Assembly (NCBI GenBank): GCA_016795105.1
Contig: JAEUIH010000010.1
Location: 1 to 64,000 of the forward strand
DNA length: 64,000 nt
Source of the DNA: Planctomyces sp.
GTDB lineage: Bacteria > Planctomycetota > Planctomycetia > Planctomycetales > Planctomycetaceae
Reading direction: 5' to 3'
Both the position numbers and the translations under genes were made by a program. Position 1 is the first letter of the stretch. Each line of letters begins with the position of its first letter. This document shows, piece by piece, positions 43,756 through 52,266 of this stretch. Below the pieces are notes generated by a model, which had not been told where the DNA came from, searched no databases, and saw nothing but the letters and a program-made list of their open reading frames with translations.

Positions 43756-43810
43756 TTGGGGGTGGGAGTGACTGGGGTTGGGCGTGACTGGGGTTGGGCG
43801 TGACTGGGGA
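43753..43810 (+). repeat. G-rich 16-bp tandem repeat
   Basis: Units TGATTGGGGGTGGGAG, TGACTGGGGTTGGGCG (twice) and a partial TGACTGGGGA run from 43753 to 43810. Runs of three to five G occur regularly, enough for a G-quadruplex on the plus strand. The first TGA is the stop codon of the preceding membrane protein. Confidence 0.8.
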
Positions 43811-43844
43811 ACTGAAGTTTGAATGCAACGGGGGCGAGGCGGAC

Positions 43845-43861
43845 GGCACATGGAATGTGCC
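43845..43861. repeat. REP-like hairpin before DUF1801 gene
   Basis: GGCACAT-GGA-ATGTGCC, a 7-bp stem with a 3-nt loop, followed by TGCTAC, words shared with the hairpin at 27440-27502. It ends 24 bp before the DUF1801 start, so it may sit in that gene's leader. Confidence 0.5.
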
Positions 43862-43885
43862 TGCTACTTTGGGGAGATTCAAATA

Positions 43886-44275
43886 ATGCATCCTGATACG
43901 GCCAAGTATAACGACCTGCTGAGTGCGGAAGATGACGCGATCTGTGAGCGTCTGGCACGAGCCATTGATGAAGCACTTCCTGAAGCGGAGAACAGGATTT
44001 GGCACGCGCATCCGGTTTGGTTTCTTGATGGAAATCCGGTCGTCGGATACAGCAAATTGAAGGACTGCATTCGACTGCTGTTCTGGAGTGGCCAGTCGTT
44101 TGAAGAAGACGGCTTGAAGCCCGAGGGAAAATTCAAAGCCGCTGAAGCGCGTTATACGGCTGAAAGTCAGGTTGTGAAGAAAGACCTGAAACGCTGGCTT
44201 TCAAAGGCACGCGACATTCAATGGGACTACAAGAACATTGTCCGCCGCAAAGGAAAACTGGAACGGCTTAAATGA
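43886..44275 (+). CDS. DUF1801 family protein
   Basis: A 129-residue protein from ATG 43886, which has GGGGAG about 10 nt upstream. It matches the DUF1801 (YdhG/YjhX-like) family: ENRIWHAHPVWFLDGNPVVGYSKLKDCIRLLFWSG in the middle and a Lys/Arg-rich tail. It is soluble and small; the family is uncharacterised. It stands alone on its strand between a repeat region and the convergent DUF808 gene. Confidence 0.8.
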   Translation: MHPDTAKYNDLLSAEDDAICERLARAIDEALPEAENRIWHAHPVWFLDGNPVVGYSKLKDCIRLLFWSGQSFEEDGLKPEGKFKAAEARYTAESQVVKKDLKRWLSKARDIQWDYKNIVRRKGKLERLK

Positions 44276-44339
44276 TGTGTGCTTTATTCGCACATTGGAA
44301 TTCATTGACAGCGATTGACTGATCGTAACGCAATCGTCC

Positions 44340-45284
44340 TTAATGGTGCACAACGTCGTTTTGCGACTTCGAAAAGCGTTTTCGAGCGAAGTTAATGGTG
44401 CCGACGACGATTGCACCTGCGATCAGACCCACGACCAGACCAAGAAACGCGTTGACGGCCCAGCTCGCGGCATTATTGAGCTGCAAGGCCTGAATGCGGT
44501 CATCAATCGCATGACCAATTGGTTCATACGAATGAAGCAGAATTCCACCACCAACCCACAACATTGCAGCAGTGCCGACAACACTGAGTACCTTCAGAAG
44601 CATGGGCATCGACTTGACAACTCCGCGACCGAATTTTCGAGTTCCCGCTCCTTTGCCGGTGTTCACAAGATACAGACCCCAGTCATCTGCTTTAAGAATG
44701 ATGGCAACGAACCCATAAACGCCGGCAGTCATCAGTATTGCCACCACGGACAACACGACCACCTGTTGAATGAGAGTCGTGTCCTTGACCTGATAATACG
44801 CGATTGCCATGATTTCGGCGGACAGGATGAAGTCAGTGCGAATCGCTCCCGCTGTTCGCGTTTTCTCCAGATCTTCCGGAGTAATCGCGACCACATCGGC
44901 AACGTTGCGACTCTCCGGAGTCCTCCGATGCTGAAAGGCGTACAGAAGCTTTTCGACGCCTTCAAAGCACAGGAATAAGCCCCCGACTCCCAGCAGCCAT
45001 TTGATGGACCATGGTGCGAGGTACCCCAGCAACATCAGACCTGGCATCAAAAGTAACAATTTGTTGCGGATCGATCCCTTGGAAATATTCCAGACGATTG
45101 GGATTTCCCGCTTCGCTGACAGCCCGATTACATACTTGGGAGTTACAGCAGCATCATCAATCACGATACCTGCAGCTTTGCCGCTTGCTTCCGCTGCCTG
45201 AGAAGCCACATCATCAATAGAAGCTGACGCCGCCTTGAAGATTGCAGCCACGTCGTCCAGTAACGCCAATAACCCGGAACTCAT
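44340..45284 (-). CDS. DUF808 family inner-membrane protein
   Basis: A 314-residue protein matching the YedI/DUF808 family. The N-terminus MSSGLLALLDDVAAIFKAAS is followed by DDVASQAAEASGKAAGIVIDDAAVTPKYV, then about six TM segments with GYLAPWSIKWLLGVGGLFLCFEGVEKLLYA and a C-terminal TM hairpin. The family is widespread in bacteria and thought to be a transporter or membrane organiser, with no known substrate. It is a monocistronic minus-strand gene, convergent with the DUF1801 gene (64 bp). Confidence 0.9.
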   Translation of the reverse strand: MSSGLLALLDDVAAIFKAASASIDDVASQAAEASGKAAGIVIDDAAVTPKYVIGLSAKREIPIVWNISKGSIRNKLLLLMPGLMLLGYLAPWSIKWLLGVGGLFLCFEGVEKLLYAFQHRRTPESRNVADVVAITPEDLEKTRTAGAIRTDFILSAEIMAIAYYQVKDTTLIQQVVVLSVVAILMTAGVYGFVAIILKADDWGLYLVNTGKGAGTRKFGRGVVKSMPMLLKVLSVVGTAAMLWVGGGILLHSYEPIGHAIDDRIQALQLNNAASWAVNAFLGLVVGLIAGAIVVGTINFARKRFSKSQNDVVHH

Positions 45285-45533
45285 TCGCGTGCATTCTGTC
45301 TGAATCAGGTAGACAACCGTTTATCCGCTCATCACATGACTGATGGCCATCATATCGGAGAACTTGTTCCTGCAACATCCTGACCTGCATCAGATTCTGA
45401 ACCTGAAGGACTTCGACTCCATCAACTGCATTGGCGCGTCCTAAGTTTTGTTCCATAATCGCCCCAAGGGGCTGCGGAGACATTCAAGCACCATTACCGA
45501 ATTGACACTGAAGTGACCTATAGGAGTTCAAAC

Positions 45534-46301
45534 ATGCGAATGCCGTGCTTAGGTTGGTTGATTCTGTCTGCAGTGATGGGAATCGGCTGTCAATCAAAAT
45601 CCGACTCGGACAGTTCAACGGCGTCTTCCAGCAGTACTTCCTCTGACACTGTTGAGACGGGAACGAGTACTGGCGACGTCACGAAAATGGCCCAGACGGC
45701 CGAACAACTGCGAGCGGCGATGACCGCCCCGGAGATCATGAAGCTGGACTCCGACGGTATGGCGGACTCGACGTTGCGCGGGCTGCGGCAACGTGAGGCA
45801 GGTGATTCATTCATGCGTCAGTTGATCTCGAACGGGAAGGCAGCTGACTCCGAGATTTGGAAGTTAATGAACGACGAAGACGAAAGTGTGCGGCGGTCCG
45901 TTACCATACTGTTAGAAAAGGGACGGGTGGATGCGGCTGGCAAGCCACTGGAAATTCAGATGATTCTCGACCTGCACATACCACTGTTTGAACGGGCGCT
46001 GGAGTCAGATGATGAACAGGTTCGGTATTTTGCATGCAACGCGCTTGGCAATTTTTCAACCTGGTCCGATGGCTGTCTTGAGAGACTGACGGAGACGTTG
46101 CCCAAGCTTCGAGAATTGAAGGATGATCCTGACAAGGATGTTCGCGGCGTCGCCTGGGCAGCAAGTAATTTCATCACCTCGGAGCTGTCGAGGAAAGCAG
46201 CAACTCCGGAAGCTCGAGCATCTGCCGTAAAGGCATTGGAGCAGCTCAACCAGGAGAACAGGTGGGATTCAGGCAACAGCGATCCGGAACCTGCAAAGTA
46301 A
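45534..46301 (+). CDS. HEAT-repeat lipoprotein
   Basis: About 255 residues from ATG 45534 with TAGGAG 7 nt upstream. A lipoprotein-like signal (LILSAVMGIGC) is followed by a Ser/Thr-rich linker (about 20-50). The remainder is alpha-helical with HEAT-like repeats (LMNDEDESVRRSVTILLEKG, ESDDEQVRYFACNALGNF, DDPDKDVRGVAWAASNF). It probably acts as a protein-binding scaffold in the periplasm. No catalytic motif is seen. It is convergent with the glutamine amidotransferase gene. Confidence 0.7.
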   Translation: MRMPCLGWLILSAVMGIGCQSKSDSDSSTASSSSTSSDTVETGTSTGDVTKMAQTAEQLRAAMTAPEIMKLDSDGMADSTLRGLRQREAGDSFMRQLISNGKAADSEIWKLMNDEDESVRRSVTILLEKGRVDAAGKPLEIQMILDLHIPLFERALESDDEQVRYFACNALGNFSTWSDGCLERLTETLPKLRELKDDPDKDVRGVAWAASNFITSELSRKAATPEARASAVKALEQLNQENRWDSGNSDPEPAK

Positions 46302-46373
46302 CCATCAGGCTGCGCGAAATATGTCCACGTTCTGGCCCCTTGCGGGAATGCAGTTCGAGTGGCTTTCGTCATG

Positions 46374-46391
46374 CGGAGCGTTATGGCTCCG
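46374..46391. terminator. Hairpin between convergent genes
   Basis: CGGAGC-GTTATG-GCTCCG, a 6-bp stem with a 6-nt loop, lies between the HEAT lipoprotein and the convergent glutamine amidotransferase. It may terminate transcription from both sides; no U-run is present. Confidence 0.4.
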
Positions 46392-46397
46392 TTCCGC

Positions 46398-46979
46398 TCA
46401 GAGCCTCAGGAAATTTCCAAGGAGCCGATAGCCGTCGGTCGTGAGGAAACTTTCCGGGTGAAACTGAACGCCGTGAACCGGGAAGTCACGGTGCTGAAGT
46501 CCCATCACTTCAAAGGACTGGCCTTCGTCATGAACCCAGGCAGTCACTTCGAGACAGGGCGGTACCGTTTCTTTAGGCACGATCAGGCTATGGTAACGGG
46601 TTGCCACAAACGGATTGGGCAGATGTGCAAATACACCTGAGCCGGTGTGGCTGATCATGGATGTCTTGCCATGCATAAGCCGCTGAGCTCTGACGACCTT
46701 GGCACCGTAGACTTCTGCGAGGCACTGATGACCGAGGCAAACGCCGAGCACCGGGATCCGAGGACCGAAGTGTTCGATGACATCCCGAGACAGTCCAGCT
46801 TCGGCTGGAGTACAGGGGCCGGGCGAGATGATGATTCTCTCGGGGTGCAGATCTTCAATCTGCTCGAGCGTGATTTGATCATTCCGCTCGACGCGTATTT
46901 CCGCTTTCGGGTCTATCTCACCGATTCTCTGCACGAGGTTGTAAGTGAACGAATCGTAGTTATCGAGCAGAAAAATCAT
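46398..46979 (-). CDS. Class I glutamine amidotransferase (TrpG/PabA type)
   Basis: A 193-residue enzyme from ATG 46979 (a longer frame from 47012 adds 11 hydrophobic residues with no family match). The N-terminus MIFLLDNYDSFTYNL, the oxyanion stretch ISPGPCTP, the nucleophile elbow GVCLGHQ (C81) and the catalytic FHPES are all present. It supplies ammonia from glutamine to anthranilate synthase or aminodeoxychorismate synthase. The chorismate-binding large subunit is not encoded nearby, so tryptophan versus folate use cannot be settled; one protein often serves both. Confidence 0.9.
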   Translation of the reverse strand: MIFLLDNYDSFTYNLVQRIGEIDPKAEIRVERNDQITLEQIEDLHPERIIISPGPCTPAEAGLSRDVIEHFGPRIPVLGVCLGHQCLAEVYGAKVVRAQRLMHGKTSMISHTGSGVFAHLPNPFVATRYHSLIVPKETVPPCLEVTAWVHDEGQSFEVMGLQHRDFPVHGVQFHPESFLTTDGYRLLGNFLRL

Positions 46980-47241
46980 CGCGGCGAACCAACCCTGGAG
47001 AATGAAAAACACGGAGCAACGAATTATCTATCGACGCCGTTGAGACAATCAACCTTGCAGAATTCATTCCTTACCGATTGTGGCAAACTAGGGGAAATAC
47101 GTCACAAATATTGCCTGAAACGCGGCAGCCGAGCCATCTGAGAGGCCATGCAGACGATTGACTGCATCGTACGACCCGAATGTTCCGAAAATGACGATAA
47201 CGGATTTTCGCTTCGTCTTTATAGAACAGGTGGGGAAGGCC

Positions 47242-47964
47242 ATGAGGAAGATCGGCCTGGTGCAGTTTGCACTTTTGATGGTGGTCGCGTGCAGCGGATG
47301 CTCAACCGGCCCCACATTCTTCGAGAGGAAGGATCCTTACAGCCACCATGAGCCGGGCTCAGATGCCTGGTGGGCTGAGAAGGCCGCGCTTCCGCCGGGC
47401 GTCCGCCAGACGACCTACAAAGGCAAGCAATGGCCAGCTCGCCCACGCTCAAACATGGAAAAACAGCAGTTCTCGCACACCTATTACAGCGAACACTACT
47501 GGCCATTGCCGTACGTTTGCCAGGATCGAGCATACGTGCACGCCGCGATGGAGCAGCAGACGGCTTTAGGCTGGCAGGAGGATACCACGCTGTTTAACCG
47601 TCACTTTGAACCTGAGACACAGCAATTGACCCGAGCCGGTCAGCGACACCTGGATTACATCCTGCATGTTGTTCCGCCTGAACGTCGTGCCGTGTACATT
47701 CAGTCAACCTACGACCCAGCTGTGGACTCAATGCGTACAGAAGCCGTCAATGCAGCGATGGCAGAATACAATGCAAGCGGGAATCCAGTGGACGTCGCAG
47801 TTCGTGATTGTCAGGAACTGAGCCGTCCGGCGAAAGAAATTTCACGGATTAACCAGCTGTACTACAGCTCAATCCCCGCCCCACGTCTGAAAGGATCGGG
47901 TGGAGGAAGCAGCACTGGAGCCGCAGCAGGTGGTGGAGCAGCAGCCGCGCCGTCATCAAACTGA
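47242..47964 (+). CDS. Hypothetical lipoprotein
   Basis: About 240 residues from ATG 47242, with a GGGGAAGG site in front. A lipoprotein-like signal MRKIGLVQFALLMVVACSGC has two candidate lipid cysteines (C17, C20). It is a hydrophilic, Tyr/Trp/His-containing protein with RHLDYILHVVPPERRAVYIQSTYDP, reminiscent of OmpA-like peptidoglycan-binding starts (a Q-x-G-x-x-H-L-like pattern), and a Gly/Ala-rich tail. No firm family. A TPR lipoprotein gene follows after 210 bp on the same strand. Confidence 0.55.
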   Translation: MRKIGLVQFALLMVVACSGCSTGPTFFERKDPYSHHEPGSDAWWAEKAALPPGVRQTTYKGKQWPARPRSNMEKQQFSHTYYSEHYWPLPYVCQDRAYVHAAMEQQTALGWQEDTTLFNRHFEPETQQLTRAGQRHLDYILHVVPPERRAVYIQSTYDPAVDSMRTEAVNAAMAEYNASGNPVDVAVRDCQELSRPAKEISRINQLYYSSIPAPRLKGSGGGSSTGAAAGGGAAAAPSSN

Positions 47965-48174
47965 CAGTTGAGACATCTGCAGGTTCTGCCGATTCAGTGG
48001 CAGACCTGCAGAAACACGTCAGTGAAACTGCAATTCTCGTCACCGCGGGTACAAGGGATTTCCCGCACACGCGATCGCCAGGTTCGGTAGATTTCAGACA
48101 AGTCGGCCGACCTGCCGATCAGACCGACGGGGTGGAGTGTTCCGATGATTTGCCATCCCGCATGGAGGTGCATC

Positions 48175-49314
48175 GTGGTTCGAACATCGCTAACTTGTCT
48201 TTTGACTCTTACCCTGATCGCAACAACAGGTTGCCAGTCCGGGGGACTTAAGGACAGTTGGGCACGCCTGACAACGCGGAAAGCTGATAAGCAGGAGCTG
48301 ACTCCGCAGTTCAAAGAAGCTCAACGTATGCTCAAAAATCCTGAGCAAACGCTTGTGGCAATGGCACGCTGGAAAGAAGACAACGAAGAATACGCTGAGG
48401 CTCGCGAAAAGTATCGCGAACTGTTGCTTGCCTACCCCGACAATCTCGAGGCACAACTCGGTCTTGCTCGCATTGAAATGGCAACCGGACGTCAGCAGCA
48501 GGCGGAAGAACAGCTGTCGATCCTGGCGAAGAAGCATCCCGACAATCTTCAGGTAGCGTCTGAGCAGGCACGGCTCTACTCGCAACGAGAAGATTGGGGC
48601 CGCGCTATTTCAATCCTGAATGCCGCCAGCGATCGACACCCCGATGATCAGTCCATCCGCTACGAGCTTGGCGTGGCATACGCGCGATCAGGTCAGGTCG
48701 AGGCGGCCGTGCCACACCTGACGTTCGCGGTTGGTGAATCCGCTGCGAAGTACAACATTGGTTATATGTTGTATGAGTCGGGCAACAAGGCTGAAGCAGC
48801 CGAGTGGCTTGAAAAGTCTCTCAGGTCTCATCCTGATGAACGCACGTCATATCAGGCGAAGGCACTGCTGGCACAGTTGATTCCCTCGGAACAACAGCAA
48901 ATCGTGCAATCCAGCCACGCTCCTTCGGCTGGGCCTGTCATTGCTCCATCAATCCAGCCCAGACCACGACAACAGAGAATGAGCGAACCTGTTCGAATGG
49001 GTTCACAATTTGAAGACGATCAATACTCTTCAGCAACCAAATCAGAAGTCGGTAGTCCATCTGCCCTTCAGGCAGTCTCCTTTACTCAGCCGGCAACTCC
49101 GGTCGGTTTTGCATCGTCTCCTCAGGTTGTCGGACAAACCTCTGATGCTGCCGTGTCGGCCTCAAACGGCAAGGCTGTCTATTCGATGGACAATGGAATG
49201 ACTGTGCCTCAGTGGTCGGGACCTGCAGCGAAACCGCAGACCCCTCCTCAAGGTGCATCCGCACCTGGTCCAAACGCTCCAATCGAACCGCCGGCATGGC
49301 GAGCTCGACGGTAG
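48175..49314 (+). CDS. TPR-repeat lipoprotein
   Basis: About 379 residues; the start is taken as GTG 48175 because GGAGGT lies 7 nt upstream and a lipoprotein signal (LTCLLTLTLIATTGC, lipid Cys about 20) begins at once. TPR-type helix pairs cover about 45-235 (EEYAEAREKYRELLLAYPDNLEAQLGLARIE and others), showing protein-interaction function. The C-terminal 140 residues are Pro/Gln/Ser-rich and probably disordered. It is probably co-transcribed with the preceding lipoprotein. It may scaffold an envelope complex; the partner is unknown. Confidence 0.75.
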   Translation: MVRTSLTCLLTLTLIATTGCQSGGLKDSWARLTTRKADKQELTPQFKEAQRMLKNPEQTLVAMARWKEDNEEYAEAREKYRELLLAYPDNLEAQLGLARIEMATGRQQQAEEQLSILAKKHPDNLQVASEQARLYSQREDWGRAISILNAASDRHPDDQSIRYELGVAYARSGQVEAAVPHLTFAVGESAAKYNIGYMLYESGNKAEAAEWLEKSLRSHPDERTSYQAKALLAQLIPSEQQQIVQSSHAPSAGPVIAPSIQPRPRQQRMSEPVRMGSQFEDDQYSSATKSEVGSPSALQAVSFTQPATPVGFASSPQVVGQTSDAAVSASNGKAVYSMDNGMTVPQWSGPAAKPQTPPQGASAPGPNAPIEPPAWRARR

Positions 49315-49394
49315 TGACGAATGGTGATGAGTTGCTATCATGGGATATGTTTCGTTTCAGCTTCATGTCCCGTTCAGCAACTGCACTCTGACCT

Positions 49395-51140
49395 ATGTTT
49401 CGACTGCTCGTCTTTTACCACGGTCGTCGAATTGAGCGAGAATTCTTTCTTGAGGCAGGAAAGCCACTGCAGATCGGCCGGTCCGAGGATTCCCCGATTC
49501 GCGTAGACTGGGACGAACGAGTATCGCGGCGACATGCCGAGGTTGTGCCCGGTGCAGAACATATTGCCATCATCCGCCTGCCGGAATCATCCAATCCTGT
49601 TTTTGTTGATGGTGAAGCTGTTCAGTCATCGAAAGTGCGTCCGGGCCAGTCGTTCGTGATCGGAGCGTCCCGGTTTGAAGTCCAGTTGGTGTATCAGAGT
49701 GATTCGCCTGGGCATCAACCAGTCCAGCAACTCGCCATCGATCGCCAGCAACTACAGCGAATTCGCTATGACGACGCAAACAAGCGGATTGATGTGCTGA
49801 CGAGCTTACCGGCTGTGATCCGTGAATCAGGCGTTGAACGTGACCTGCATGTTCGGCTGGTGAGCCTCCTTCTGGCCGGGATTCAAAATGCCGATGGTGT
49901 CGCCGTTGTCGGACTGGCAAACGATGGAAAACCGCGCACGTTCCATATGGAGCAGCGATTTGAAACGGGCACATCGCTGCAGCCGAGTGCCAGGCTGATT
50001 GCCAATGCAATGAACCAGAGAAATTCCATCCTGCACACCTGGGATCCCGGAAAAACAGACGATCAGGCGTATACTCAGGTTGCTGGCTTCAACTGGGCAT
50101 TCTGCACTCCGTTTTCAGACGTAGGAGGAGAACGAGCATTCTATGTGACCGGACGAAGTGAGTTGAATACAGAACAGCGTCTCCACGCCGACATTAAGTT
50201 CACAGAATTCATCGCTGATATTGTGGGGTCGCTGCAAAGACAGCGACAGCTGGAGCGGCAGCAGTCCGGTCTTCGCCAGTTCTTCTCTCCTCCGATCCTC
50301 GAAGCCCTCGGCCAGGATCTTGACACGTCCCTGCTGGAGCCTCGAGAGTGTGACGTTACGGTTTTATTTTGTGACCTGCGCGGCTTCAGCCATCATGCCG
50401 AAGAGTCGTCCGACAATCTGACCGGTCTCCTCGAAAGAGTGAGCCTGGCACTGGAAGTCATGACAAGCCAGATTCTCAGATTCGGCGGAGTGACCGGCGA
50501 TTTCCAGGGAGACGCTGCTCTTGGATTCTGGGGATGGCCAATCGCATCAGAAGAAGCACCGCTCAATGCCTGTCGGGCTGCACTGGCGATCCGCGAGGAA
50601 TTTGCAAAAGCTCAGGCCGATCCAGCTCATCCACTGCGTGACTTTGAGACGAGTATTGGGATCGCCTATGGACGAGCAGTCGCCGGAAAGATTGGTACTC
50701 GTGAACAGGTTAAGGTCACCGTCTTTGGCCCCGTCGTTAACCTCGCAAGTCGACTCGAAAGCATGACCCGCGAGCTTCATGTTTCCATTCTGATCGACGA
50801 ATACCTCGATCGGCAGATTCGCGAGCGAATGCCACACTCAGAAGGCCGAGTGCGCAGACTGCTCCATGTACTGCCATACGGAATGGATCGATCGCTGGTG
50901 GTTAGCGAACTGGTTCCTCCCGAGTCGAAACTTCCAGTGCTTACGAATTCTCATCTGGCAGATTTTGAACGTGGTGTGGAGTGTTTTCGGCGAGGTCAAT
51001 GGGCTGAAGCGTGGCGGTTCCTGCACAGTATGCCTGCCGATGACAGAGCTCAGGACTTTCTTGCAATGATGATTACTCAACATGACCGCAAGTCGCCCGC
51101 CGACTGGGACGGAATCGTAAAAATCAAAAAGAAGTCCTAA
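49395..51140 (+). CDS. FHA-GAF-class III adenylate/guanylate cyclase
   Basis: A 581-residue signalling protein. An FHA domain occupies about 3-105 (PLQIGRSEDSPIRVDWDERVSRRHAEV), binding phosphothreonine. A GAF-like region spans about 130-290. The class III cyclase domain covers about 315-500: metal-binding VLFCDLRGF (first Asp) and a second Asp in GDFQGDAALGF, plus the transition-state Asn and Arg in VNLASRLE. The substrate-specifying position reads VTVFGPVVN, so ATP versus GTP is unclear. It ends with a TPR-like segment. It suggests that Ser/Thr kinase signalling is coupled to cyclic nucleotide output. No kinase gene is next to it. Confidence 0.88.
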   Translation: MFRLLVFYHGRRIEREFFLEAGKPLQIGRSEDSPIRVDWDERVSRRHAEVVPGAEHIAIIRLPESSNPVFVDGEAVQSSKVRPGQSFVIGASRFEVQLVYQSDSPGHQPVQQLAIDRQQLQRIRYDDANKRIDVLTSLPAVIRESGVERDLHVRLVSLLLAGIQNADGVAVVGLANDGKPRTFHMEQRFETGTSLQPSARLIANAMNQRNSILHTWDPGKTDDQAYTQVAGFNWAFCTPFSDVGGERAFYVTGRSELNTEQRLHADIKFTEFIADIVGSLQRQRQLERQQSGLRQFFSPPILEALGQDLDTSLLEPRECDVTVLFCDLRGFSHHAEESSDNLTGLLERVSLALEVMTSQILRFGGVTGDFQGDAALGFWGWPIASEEAPLNACRAALAIREEFAKAQADPAHPLRDFETSIGIAYGRAVAGKIGTREQVKVTVFGPVVNLASRLESMTRELHVSILIDEYLDRQIRERMPHSEGRVRRLLHVLPYGMDRSLVVSELVPPESKLPVLTNSHLADFERGVECFRRGQWAEAWRFLHSMPADDRAQDFLAMMITQHDRKSPADWDGIVKIKKKS

Positions 51141-51152
51141 CCCCCCACCCAA

Positions 51153-51298
51153 ATGTAGCTTGGGCATTCCTGCCCGAGCCACCCCTGCGCCGTTCCCGCC
51201 CGAGCCACCCCTGCGCCGTTCCTGCCCGAGCCACCCCTGCCCGAGCCACCCCTGCTCGAACCAGCGCGTGGACGGGCCGGAATGCCCATCCTACGTTT
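51153..51298. repeat. Dispersed repeat relating to the 70-bp family, mixed orientation
   Basis: Starts with GTAGCTTGGGCATTCCTGCCC, passes through several copies of CGAGCCACCCCTGCGCCGTT, and ends with the inverted form of the unit seen at 28891-29160 (CTCGAACCAGCG...GGAATGCCCATCCTAC). It forms a GC-rich mosaic between the cyclase gene and the convergent pseudo-receiver gene. It probably arose by nested copying of REP-like units. Confidence 0.75.
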
Positions 51299-51949
51299 TC
51301 AGGCAGTTGCCTTTAGGGACGATCGCTGTGACTCCAGCCGTTGTTGACTCCATCTTCGTACAAGACAAACAACGCGTTCGAGAGTATCCCGATCAAAGTA
51401 CTCAAGGCGTTCCTTGCCGGCGAAAGGGTAGTCGACCGATCGAATGATTCGGATCAGTTCCGACGTAGAAAGGTTTTCTCGAATGTCGGCGGTGGTCAGT
51501 CGAGCAATTGCGACAAGGTCCGGAGTTGTGACAGGTTCCATGGGCTCTCTTCCTGATGTTTGAAATCCTTCAACTGACCACACCCGGTCCGGAAACAATT
51601 CTCCAAGCACGAATCTCAACTCCGCAGGCTCAAACGGCTTCTCCAGCACATGAGCAAACCCGGCGCTGACTGCATCATAGACGACTCGGAGATCGACATG
51701 ACTGGCCATCAGCACACCGCACACATTGCCGTTGGCCTGACGAAGTTGAGTAAACAGCTTGACTCCGTTTCCGTCCTGAAGACCATGCGAGATAAACATC
51801 AGGTCGAACGAATGTGAAAGGTTGCGTTCAAAGGCCTGAACCTGATCGACTGCGACTAGGACGTCCAATGGCAAAGTACTCAGAAGACTGTGCAACTGCC
51901 GCACGCTCTCCCGGTCACTGTCGATGATCAAGACCTTCGGATGCTCCAT
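51299..51949 (-). CDS. Receiver-like protein lacking the phospho-acceptor aspartate
   Basis: About 216 residues from ATG 51949. The CheY-like fold is evident: acidic pair IIDSD (D10, D12), YDAVSAGFAHVLEKPFEP with the conserved Lys. The position of the phosphorylated Asp is Ser (DLMFISHGLQDGNG, S54). It is therefore a pseudo-receiver that cannot be phosphorylated in the normal way. The C-terminal 90 residues are helical and not a recognised DNA-binding domain. No sensor kinase is adjacent. Its gene is convergent with that of the FHA-cyclase. Confidence 0.72.
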   Translation of the reverse strand: MEHPKVLIIDSDRESVRQLHSLLSTLPLDVLVAVDQVQAFERNLSHSFDLMFISHGLQDGNGVKLFTQLRQANGNVCGVLMASHVDLRVVYDAVSAGFAHVLEKPFEPAELRFVLGELFPDRVWSVEGFQTSGREPMEPVTTPDLVAIARLTTADIRENLSTSELIRIIRSVDYPFAGKERLEYFDRDTLERVVCLVRRWSQQRLESQRSSLKATA

Positions 51950-52266
51950 CCCTCGGGCTCCGGTGATTGCCTGGTAACGGACCTCTGTCTGGAAGCGGCT
52001 CTCACGCACAATGAGACTCGAATCGCTTCGCTGCCGTTGAGAACAAGATGCAACTCAAGTGCCAGAGCGTCGGAAAAAGCAAGCGAATTCCAAAAGACGC
52101 CAAAATCCACTATGGATTCTTCGCATTTCACTTGCGTACGACCGTATCATTATGCCTACAACAGCCCGAACTTATGCCATTACGTGCCTGAAGCCTGAGC
52201 ATTTCGCAAGTTTGCGCGGCAGAGTTTCCCGCAGGATTTCTCTGGAATCATGTGCATCTGGTCAGG
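51950..52266. other. Intergenic region without a recognised feature
   Basis: A 317-bp stretch between the stop of coaX and the start of the pseudo-receiver gene, both minus strand. Open frames on the opposite strand do not show family or compositional signs of coding. A promoter for the pseudo-receiver gene is expected but none was identified. Confidence 0.4.
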
